Positions 1-4,998 of a stretch of 7,026 bases of DNA are shown here, in pieces (position 1 is the first letter of the stretch; every line of letters starts with the position of its first letter). Source of the DNA: Muribaculaceae bacterium. GTDB taxonomy: Bacteria; Bacteroidota; Bacteroidia; Bacteroidales; Muribaculaceae. Below the pieces are notes generated by a model. That model made no database searches. It was not told the origin of the DNA and worked only from the letters and a program-made list of their open reading frames with translations. Location of the stretch: contig VSPO01000145.1 in assembly GCA_009775375.1 (NCBI GenBank), forward strand, positions 1 through 7,026, read 5' to 3'. The position numbers and the translations under genes are program-made.

Positions 1-44
1 TCTACGCCTAAAAATTTAACACTTCTAATTGCCCAATTTAACAT
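1..44 (-). CDS. possible start of an unidentified ORF, cut by the left edge
   Basis: An ATG at 44-42 on the minus strand opens a frame that stays open to the window edge, giving MLNWAIRSVKFLGV and then Asp or Glu. The same frame runs back to a TAA at 77-75, so a GTG at 50-48 or a TTG at 71-69 could also be the start. It would follow the Gly/Cys-rich peptide gene on the same strand with a gap of 56-83 bases, so the two could share a transcript. Only about 14 codons are visible. That is too few to recognise a family, and an open frame this short is easily a matter of chance. No Shine-Dalgarno or TAnnTTTG promoter is evident directly before it. If real, it is the first place to look for an export or modification protein acting on the peptide; that link is inference from position only. 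Confidence 0.25.
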   Translation of the reverse strand, partial: MLNWAIRSVKFLGV

Positions 45-127
45 ATGCACCGTGCTTTCGGCTTGACCCAATAATTAATGTCTATTAAATTCCATGAAAA
101 TAATTAATTTACTGGATTTGTCGATTT

Positions 128-343
128 TTAATCAATTGGAGGAGTTTCAATAGGTTCTTCAATATCAGGACCAGAGCAATCACATCCACATCCGCATCCA
201 CTACCAGAAGGACATCCACATCCACATCCTGATCCTGTTCCACAACCGCAGCCGGATCCAGATCCGGATCCTTCTCCAGGTCCTCCTCCCATGATGAATA
301 TGAGTTCATTATCTCCAATGAGTTCAAGATCATTGAGAGGCAT
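128..343 (-). CDS. Gly/Cys/Ser-rich double-glycine peptide, candidate RiPP or bacteriocin precursor
   Basis: This 71-residue ORF has two distinct halves. Residues 1-20 look like a double-glycine leader: MPLNDLELIGDN, then ELIFIMGG (13-20), which fits the ELxxIxGG pattern cut by C39 peptidase domains of bacteriocin ABC exporters. The remaining 51 residues begin GPGEG and continue with alternating Gly-Ser and Gly-Cys from 25 to 58. Cysteines fall at 32, 34, 40, 42, 44, 50, 52, 54 and 56. An acidic, proline-containing tail (PDIEEPIETPPID) ends it. The layout recalls microcin B17 precursors, in which Ser and Cys between glycines become oxazoles and thiazoles; a metal-binding or lanthionine-type peptide is also possible. 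The alternation holds although codons vary (TGT and TGC; TCC, TCT, TCA and AGT for Ser), which suggests selection on protein. The ATG is preceded by an A/T-rich stretch without Shine-Dalgarno, and a Bacteroidetes promoter lies about 100 bases upstream. No maturation gene is visible. I do not recognise a named family. Confidence 0.7.
   Translation of the reverse strand: MPLNDLELIGDNELIFIMGGGPGEGSGSGSGCGCGTGSGCGCGCPSGSGCGCGCDCSGPDIEEPIETPPID
173..273. repeat. degenerate hexamer tract encoding the Gly-Cys/Gly-Ser core
   Basis: The plus strand reads as imperfect repeats of CATCCA or GATCCX units, including the palindromic GGATCC spaced within the 250-273 part. On the coding (minus) strand these are GGN-TGY and GGN-TCN codon pairs. 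Because each unit is six bases, slippage would add or remove whole Gly-Xaa pairs without breaking the frame. The units are interrupted by ACA (Thr36), CCT (Pro45) and GAT (Asp55), which divide the tract into roughly three Cys-bearing blocks. Confidence 0.75.
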
Positions 344-400
344 TAATTATCGTTTTCAATAAATATTGTGTGAGATTCATTTATTTATTTTGGCATTCAT

Positions 401-429
401 GTCGAGGCAGAACCTCTTTTAACCTCGGC
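401..429 (-). other. inverted repeat in the predicted 5' leader of the peptide gene
   Basis: GTCGAGG (401-407) can pair with CCTCGGC (423-429), including one G-T wobble, around a 15-base loop. On the minus strand it would lie about 10-40 bases into the predicted leader RNA of the peptide gene. It is not followed by a T run, so it does not look like a terminator. It could be an mRNA-stabilising or regulatory hairpin. The stem is only 7 pairs and may be fortuitous. Confidence 0.3.
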
Positions 430-446
430 AATCGCCCTTCTCTTTG

Positions 447-477
447 CAAAGATAATCCTAAAATTTAAGACATCCAA
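447..477 (-). promoter_or_regulatory. predicted promoter for the Gly/Cys-rich peptide gene
   Basis: On the minus strand a TTG (477-475) is followed after 20 bases by TATCTTTG (454-447), a full match to the Bacteroidetes -7 box TAnnTTTG with the usual spacing. The predicted start near position 440 would leave a leader of roughly 97 bases before the peptide ATG at 343. The -7 box overlaps the perfect 12-base palindrome TCTTTGCAAAGA (441-452), which could be an operator or coincidence. Confidence 0.6.
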
Positions 478-671
478 CTTTTCTACAGCTTTTTTCATAA
501 TTTTTTGTTCTGGATTTGGGATTGTTCATTGTTGGTAAGGCATGGCCTTTTTACCGCAGCTCGGTAATGCCATCAGGATGCGGTTGGGACTTTTGAGCAT
601 ACCGGTATAGGGGGCGAGGACAAATGTCTTCAGGCTTTCTTGCCGGTTGAGGGGCAGGGCAGGGATAGGAG

Positions 672-1481
672 TTACAAGCGATAGACGAGGGTGCGGAGGT
701 GGGCGGCGAGGTCGCGGGGAGACTGGCCGGAGTCGCGCAGGCTTTGCCAAGCCACCGGTTTCCCGAAAATCACTTTGAATCTCTTTCCCCTGGCCTCGCA
801 GACTTCTGCCGGAAGCATCGCCTGCTCTATATTGACCTTTATTCCCAACCGTTTGCGAAGACGGGCAAGACGATAGAAGCGCATCCGGTTGAGTCCTTCG
901 AATCTTACGGGTACGATATCCCGTTCATACTCTATGGCTTTGGCCACAAACGCTTTCTGCCATTCTAAATCGGCAATCTTTCCGTCGTCGTGGAGACGCG
1001 AAACAAGTCCGGCGGGGAATTGCAACACCTGCCAATGCGAAGCCATTGCCTCGTTGATTGCCATCGCTGCCTTTCTTCCTTGCGACCCATACTTGTTGAT
1101 AGGAAGGAAGACATTGCTCAGCGGCTCCACGTTCATAAGCATGTCGTTGACGATAAAACGGACGCAGTCATCGCCATATTTCTTCCCGAGGATTTTTATC
1201 AACGCAATGCCGTCGAGACCTCCCAATGGATGGTTGGAGGCAAACATATAGCGCCCTTCCGGAATGCTGTCAAGCCCGGAGACCTCAACATCTATGTCAA
1301 GGTATTCGAGAGCGCTTTCGGCAAACGCCGAGCCTTGCAGGCCCTTGCCGTTACGCAGAATCTCGTTTAGCTCCCGCTGTCTTATAAAACGTTCAAGAGC
1401 CGTAATCGCGAATCCGGGCACCCATCTCGAAACTTTCCGAGGCATCCTTTCCCGCAATATCCTATGCAGATTAATTTCCAA
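672..1481 (-). CDS. PlsC-like phospholipid/glycerolipid acyltransferase
   Basis: The 269-residue protein belongs to the lysophosphatidic-acid acyltransferase superfamily, which transfers acyl chains to glycerolipids or amino-acid lipids at the inner membrane. The catalytic His-Asp block is SNHPLGGLD (82-90, with H84 and D90). This is the one-residue-longer HX5D form that I recall from Bacteroidetes members. Block III appears as FPAGLVSR (155-162), where canonical enzymes have FPEGTRS, and block IV as DIVPVRFEG (188-196). The N-terminal basic region MEINLHRILRERMPRKVSRW looks full length. The start is TTG: the only ATG in frame lies 12 codons further in, at 1445, and would cut conserved-looking sequence, while an in-frame TAA lies 16 bases upstream. 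Bacteroidetes glycine-lipid O-acyltransferases (GlsA type) look like this, but no GlsB-like N-acyltransferase is adjacent, so the substrate is open. It follows obg by 41 bases. Confidence 0.85.
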   Translation of the reverse strand: MEINLHRILRERMPRKVSRWVPGFAITALERFIRQRELNEILRNGKGLQGSAFAESALEYLDIDVEVSGLDSIPEGRYMFASNHPLGGLDGIALIKILGKKYGDDCVRFIVNDMLMNVEPLSNVFLPINKYGSQGRKAAMAINEAMASHWQVLQFPAGLVSRLHDDGKIADLEWQKAFVAKAIEYERDIVPVRFEGLNRMRFYRLARLRKRLGIKVNIEQAMLPAEVCEARGKRFKVIFGKPVAWQSLRDSGQSPRDLAAHLRTLVYRL

Positions 1482-1522
1482 TTTGATGTCGTTTTTTTAC
1501 CATTAGGTCAGCAAGCCGCCCG

Positions 1523-2689
1523 TCAGTTGACCGAGCTTTCCTCATCCCAAAATTCGTCTTCCCAATCCTCGTCCGTCATCGGCGGAAGTTCTTCATCTTC
1601 TTCATCTTCCTGCTGGAATATGAAGTTGTCTTCCTCCTCCACGCGATGGCGCACGTCGAGGTCGCGGTGGGTCAGGGTTTGCTTCACCTGGTTGTCTTCC
1701 GAATTTATCTCCCTCCAGAGAAGGTCCTTCAACTCAGTCAGACCCTGACCAGTGACGGCAGAGATGAACACGGAAGGAACATCCTCCGGCAATTCCTTTG
1801 CTATCTCCTCGCGGAGCTCCTCGTCGAGCATGTCAGATTTGGAGATGGCGAGCACCCTACTCTTGTCGGCAAGGTCGGGGTTAAACTCACGCAATTCATT
1901 GAGAAGAATCTCATAGTCGCGTCGAATGTCGTCGCTATCCGCCGGGATAAGAAACAGCAAGACAGCGTTTCGCTCTATATGCCGGAGAAACCGCAGGCCA
2001 AGGCCTTTCCCTTCGCTCGCCCCCTCAATGATGCCGGGGATGTCGGCCATGACAAACGACTTGTCGCCGCGATAATTGACGATACCGAGAGAAGGCTCCA
2101 TAGTGGTGAACGGATAGTCGCCTATCTTAGGTTTCGCAGCCGATATGGCAGAGAGAAGAGTAGATTTTCCCGCATTTGGGAAACCGACAAGCCCCACGTC
2201 TCCAAGCAGTTTCAATTCGAGCACTACACTTTTTTCTATCGCCGGTTGCCCCGGTTGCGCATAGCGGGGCGCACGGTTGGTAGACGTGGCAAAATGCCAG
2301 TTGCCGAGCCCGCCTTTGCCCCCGCGAAGAAGTTTCACCTCTTCGCCGTCTTCCGTAATCTCACAAAGGAATCCGCCGGTCTCGGCATCAAATACGGCCG
2401 TGCCGACAGGCACGTCGACGATCCGGTCTTCGCCATCCTTTCCGGTGGAACGGTCGGCACCTCCGGCCTGTCCGTCGGTGGCGAATATATGACGTTGGTA
2501 GCGCAATGGCAGCAGAGTCCACATATGACTGTTGCCTCGCAGGATTATGTGTCCGCCCCTGCCGCCGTCGCCGCCGTCGGGGCCTCCTTTGGGAATATAC
2601 TTCGCCCTATGGAAATGTCTGCTCCCCGCGCCCCCTTTTCCGGAGCGACAAAGAATCTTGACGTAGTCTATAAAATTCGATTCTGCCAT
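1523..2689 (-). CDS. obg: Obg family ribosome-assembly GTPase (CgtA)
   Basis: This GTPase associates with the 50S subunit, acts in late ribosome assembly, and links GTP and ppGpp levels to growth. Numbering from the start chosen here, the 388-residue protein has an N-terminal Gly-rich Obg fold (about 1-158: SGKGGAG, GGPDGGDGGRGGH, GGKGGLGNWHF). The G domain follows with G1 GFPNAGKST (169-177), G2 in PFTTMEP, G3 DIPG (216-219), G4 SKSD (283-286, replacing the usual NKSD) and G5 ISAVTG (309-314). The last 38 residues are strongly acidic (many Glu and Asp, with WEDEFWDEE), as in other Bacteroidetes Obg proteins, and replace the folded OCT domain of some other lineages. I chose ATG 2689 because MAESNFIDYVKI matches the usual Obg N terminus. 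The upstream ATG at 2725 would add 12 unusual residues. It lies between the nucleotidyltransferase and acyltransferase genes on the same strand. Confidence 0.96.
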   Translation of the reverse strand: MAESNFIDYVKILCRSGKGGAGSRHFHRAKYIPKGGPDGGDGGRGGHIILRGNSHMWTLLPLRYQRHIFATDGQAGGADRSTGKDGEDRIVDVPVGTAVFDAETGGFLCEITEDGEEVKLLRGGKGGLGNWHFATSTNRAPRYAQPGQPAIEKSVVLELKLLGDVGLVGFPNAGKSTLLSAISAAKPKIGDYPFTTMEPSLGIVNYRGDKSFVMADIPGIIEGASEGKGLGLRFLRHIERNAVLLFLIPADSDDIRRDYEILLNELREFNPDLADKSRVLAISKSDMLDEELREEIAKELPEDVPSVFISAVTGQGLTELKDLLWREINSEDNQVKQTLTHRDLDVRHRVEEEDNFIFQQEDEEDEELPPMTDEDWEDEFWDEESSVN

Positions 2690-2747
2690 ATCGTAGATTG
2701 TTCGTTTCTGTTGGCCATGTGACAACGGGGAAATGTCCTCCCCGTCG

Positions 2748-3779
2748 TCACATGAGCTTGCGGTTCATCAACTCGTTTGCGTATTTATAATCATTCGGAG
2801 AGCCGATATCTATCCAGGTCCCTTCGATAGGATAGCTGCTGACCATCCCCCCGTCGTCGATCAGACGCGACACGAAATCGGGGGCATCGACATATTCTCC
2901 CTTGTTCAACCTCGAAAGAAGCTCTCTTTTCATTAGATAAACACCGGCATTGGCAAAATAGTTGTAGGTCGGTTTTTCGACGAGACCTTTCACCATATCC
3001 TTCTCCAAACGCATCAGCGCAAAGGGCACCGACACATTATAGGGCACGGCTGCCATTGTCAGGTCGGCCCCGCTTTTCACGTGATGAAGGTAAAGATCTT
3101 CGAAATCAAGCGTTGTCAGGAGATCAGAGTTCATCATCAGCACATTGTCGCATTGCAGCCCTTCTACCAACGCAAGCGACCCCATCGTGCCGAGACGTCG
3201 CGGCTCCCTGACGCAAGCCACCTTGGCCCGACCCTCCCGTGAGGCAAAATGCGCCTCTATCTGTTCCGCCAAGTAATTGACCGTTATGAATATGCGCTCC
3301 ACTCCGCAGGCTTCAAGCTCGTCCACATTGTAGTCGATTATCGGTTTCCCGCCCACGGGCAGTAGAGGCTTGGGCGTGTTTTCCGTCAGCGGACGCAATC
3401 TCTCACCTTTCCCTCCGGCCATGAGCACGGCGTCGATAGGAAGGGCTGTCTTAAATTTATTAAGGTCGAGAATGTCGGCCACGCATCCCCCTTCAAGCAC
3501 CGGAAGAAGTGCGATTCCGCGTCGCCGGCCTTCGGAAATAGCCAAGGCGAGGTCGTTGTCGCCTCGTCCGGCAAGAAAATCCCTGTGCATAATGCTTTCC
3601 ACGGAGTCTTCGAGCGACCCTCCGGCTATCAACGCCCTGCGAATGTCGCCGTCGGTCACGGTGCCCATCAGTCGGTTGCCGTCAACGGCGAAGAGGGTCA
3701 TCGCCCCTCCCGACAATGCGTTGAGGGCAATCAGAGCCGACCTCACATCGGCTTTTATGTCAATCAAATGTCGATCCAT
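2748..3779 (-). CDS. CBS-domain sugar-phosphate nucleotidyltransferase
   Basis: This cytoplasmic enzyme should couple an NTP to a sugar 1-phosphate, giving an activated sugar for surface polysaccharide or LPS. Residues 1-110 form a tandem CBS pair (GTVTDGDIRRAL at 39-50; LLPVLEGG then ADILDL in the second unit), a module that often binds adenine nucleotides and regulates activity. Residues 115-343 are the nucleotidyltransferase fold. It has the signature LMAGGKGERLRPLTENTPKP (119-138), with the pyrophosphate-binding Gly/Arg run and Lys137, a metal-binding Asp in NSDL (217-220), VEKP (267-270), and the C-terminal WIDIGSPNDY (322-331). Length (343) is typical of this fusion. The same CBS-NTase order occurs in PtmE-type proteins of nonulosonic-acid and other glycan clusters, but the sugar and base here cannot be read from sequence. 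It lies 33 bases after the WYL gene and 58 bases before obg, so it is probably co-transcribed. No other glycan genes are in the window. Confidence 0.9.
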   Translation of the reverse strand: MDRHLIDIKADVRSALIALNALSGGAMTLFAVDGNRLMGTVTDGDIRRALIAGGSLEDSVESIMHRDFLAGRGDNDLALAISEGRRRGIALLPVLEGGCVADILDLNKFKTALPIDAVLMAGGKGERLRPLTENTPKPLLPVGGKPIIDYNVDELEACGVERIFITVNYLAEQIEAHFASREGRAKVACVREPRRLGTMGSLALVEGLQCDNVLMMNSDLLTTLDFEDLYLHHVKSGADLTMAAVPYNVSVPFALMRLEKDMVKGLVEKPTYNYFANAGVYLMKRELLSRLNKGEYVDAPDFVSRLIDDGGMVSSYPIEGTWIDIGSPNDYKYANELMNRKLM

Positions 3780-3812
3780 AAACAGTCAGGTTGCGTTCTT
3801 TGTTGTTTCCCA

Positions 3813-4727
3813 TCACTTCTTGCATTCAATCCCGTCGTCGTATTGCGACAGCATCCCTTTCAGCTCGTTGACCACCATCACTTTCAGCTCCACCGGTTCA
3901 AGCACCTTTACCGCATCGCCAAACGACAGGATTTCATGCACGAGCTCATAATTCAGCTTCAGTTGGTACGTGAAGATTGAATATTGGTCGTGCACCACCT
4001 CCGATTGGGAAGGATGGAGAGGGAGAGCCCTGAAATACTTGGCCTGCTGAGGCGTGGTCTGAAGCCTTACGGGGCGCACGGAGGCCTTGGAGGAGGTGAT
4101 GCCGATTATGTTGCCGAAAAGGTCTTGCATGTCTACGTCTTCAGGCATAACGAAAGTCTCCTCTTTTGTCTTCATCTCCTTCACTCGATCGAGCGCATAT
4201 GTGCGGATGTCGTTGCTTTTCTCTTTCAGCCCTACCATATACCAACGTTGCTTATATCTCTTAAGGAAATATGGGGAGAAGAGGATTCCATGCTCCGCCC
4301 TGGAGCGGTTGAATCCGGCGTAGGTGAATTCTATTTTGTTGCCCGACTTTATAGCTTCAAGCACGGTAGGGAGGAATTCGCGTGCGGAGGGTACATCCTC
4401 AATCTCCACACGGTCCATCGGCACGTCGCTGTTCCGGATGGCCATGCTGACGGCCATTGAGTCGAGCATCCAGTTGGTCAGCGACAGATTGTTTTTCCCT
4501 GATTTTTGGTTGATGTAGTATCGGCCTTGGGAATCGCATGATATGTCGATATGGAAATTGTCTTCAATGGCGCGACGATAATGGAAGAACGTACGTTCGG
4601 GGATCGGTTCACCGTTAGACAGCGCAGACCTCATCCACAGCTTGTTGATCTGCTCGCGAGAGAGCTTCTCGTAGCGGGTTAGCGTGTCGACAATCCAGAC
4701 GTATCTGCTGACTAAATCCTTTGGCAT
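3813..4727 (-). CDS. WYL-domain transcriptional regulator
   Basis: The 304-residue protein has an N-terminal winged-helix-like segment (about 1-75; SREQINKLW, then PERTFFHYRRAIEDNF as a probable recognition helix, and GRYYINQ). A WYL domain follows at roughly 120-215: KIEFTYAGF (131-139), FSPYFLKRYKQRWYMVGL (150-167) and RTYALDRVKEM (175-185). The last 80 residues resemble the C-terminal extension of WYL regulators. WYL proteins sense ligands, often nucleic acids or nucleotides, and regulate DNA-damage, defence or metabolic genes; this type is common and mostly uncharacterised in Bacteroidetes. The ATG at 4727 sits 60-odd bases below a predicted promoter whose start overlaps a strong inverted repeat (4765-4795), so autoregulation is plausible. 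It heads the minus-strand run with the nucleotidyltransferase and obg and is divergent from the ATPase/nuclease gene at 4999. Function beyond regulator is unknown. Confidence 0.9.
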   Translation of the reverse strand: MPKDLVSRYVWIVDTLTRYEKLSREQINKLWMRSALSNGEPIPERTFFHYRRAIEDNFHIDISCDSQGRYYINQKSGKNNLSLTNWMLDSMAVSMAIRNSDVPMDRVEIEDVPSAREFLPTVLEAIKSGNKIEFTYAGFNRSRAEHGILFSPYFLKRYKQRWYMVGLKEKSNDIRTYALDRVKEMKTKEETFVMPEDVDMQDLFGNIIGITSSKASVRPVRLQTTPQQAKYFRALPLHPSQSEVVHDQYSIFTYQLKLNYELVHEILSFGDAVKVLEPVELKVMVVNELKGMLSQYDDGIECKK

Positions 4728-4764
4728 AAGCTAATCAGGGGCTTGGGGTTTAATTGATGAATTT

Positions 4765-4795
4765 TACGGAAACGTTGCTAAGCGACGTTTCCGTA
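4765..4795. promoter_or_regulatory. strong inverted repeat at the WYL gene transcription start, candidate operator or 5' hairpin
   Basis: TACGGAAACGT (4765-4775) and ACGTTTCCGTA (4785-4795) are perfect inverted copies. Within the 9-base spacer a T-G wobble (4776/4784) and GC/GC pairs continue the stem to about 14 pairs closed by TAA. Neither strand has a T run after it, so it is not an intrinsic terminator. The predicted start of the WYL transcript falls in the right arm. It could therefore be a repressor operator, perhaps autoregulatory, or a hairpin at the mRNA 5' end. The two roles cannot be separated by sequence. Confidence 0.7.
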
Positions 4796-4797
4796 TG

Positions 4798-4828
4798 CAA
4801 ATGTAAGCATTTTTTCCATCATGACAAA
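4798..4828 (-). promoter_or_regulatory. predicted promoter of the WYL-regulator operon
   Basis: On the minus strand TTTG (4828-4825) is followed after 19 bases by TACATTTG (4805-4798), matching the Bacteroidetes TTTG/TAnnTTTG pair. The start would fall near 4790-4793, giving a leader of roughly 65 bases to the ATG at 4727. It is the only promoter match I see for the four-gene minus-strand run. Confidence 0.65.
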
Positions 4829-4943
4829 AATTTGAGATGATGAAGGCGCGAATCTACGAGAATCCGAATGCACATTAGTGCTGCAAGAGAAATAAAAACG
4901 AAAAGTTTCCTTGCATTTTTAGAGGAGGATTTAAATATGATTC

Positions 4944-4974
4944 TTGTTTTGCTTTGTTTATTTTGTTAACTTTG
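4944..4974 (+). promoter_or_regulatory. predicted promoter of the ATPase/nuclease gene
   Basis: TTG (4944-4946), a 20-base spacer and TAACTTTG (4967-4974) form a consensus Bacteroidetes promoter. Transcription would begin near 4981, about 18 bases before the ATG at 4999. This placement argues against the upstream in-frame TTG at 4954 as a start, because it would lie inside the promoter. Confidence 0.7.
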
Positions 4975-4998
4975 AAGACAATTACACAAGAATGCGAT

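Larger units (their letters stand above)
344..671. other. about 330 bases without a convincing gene
   Basis: This stretch lies between the acyltransferase stop and the peptide gene. It contains the predicted peptide promoter (447-477), a leader hairpin (401-429) and an imperfect hairpin at 539-571. The hairpin has TTACCG and CGGTAA around CAGCT, flanked by GGCAT and ATGCC with an asymmetric bulge. Neither hairpin is followed by a T run on either strand, so no intrinsic terminator for the acyltransferase operon is visible. A minus-strand frame crosses 526-671 but has no start of its own outside the acyltransferase and no recognisable protein features. Composition changes from GC-richer (about 540-671) to AT-rich (344-540), marking a boundary between the core operon and the accessory peptide locus. 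Confidence 0.5.

Noticed and set aside
173..273. CRISPR array or promoter-inversion repeats
   Set aside because: The repeats are degenerate six-base units with no spacers and sit inside a coherent reading frame.
109..333. Minus-strand ORF of 74 codons overlapping the Gly/Cys-rich peptide, rich in Asp-Val repeats
   Set aside because: It is the other reading frame of the same hexamer repeats. It lacks a leader motif, whereas the chosen frame has a clean ELxxIxGG leader and protein-level pattern conservation despite codon variation.
526..671. Minus-strand frame continuing past the acyltransferase stop, as a possible broken gene
   Set aside because: Its only start lies inside the acyltransferase gene in another frame. 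The translated residues match nothing I recognise, and no promoter precedes it.
1646..2722. Plus-strand ORF of 358 codons
   Set aside because: It lies wholly antisense to obg, whose GTPase motifs are unmistakable; it shows no recognisable motif and arises from the GC-rich codon pattern of the real gene.
3370..3980. Plus-strand ORFs of 193 and 131 codons
   Set aside because: Both are antisense to the nucleotidyltransferase and WYL genes and cross the boundary between them, with low-complexity Ser/Arg composition.
4765..4795. Intrinsic terminator
   Set aside because: No T run follows on either strand, and both neighbouring genes read away from it.
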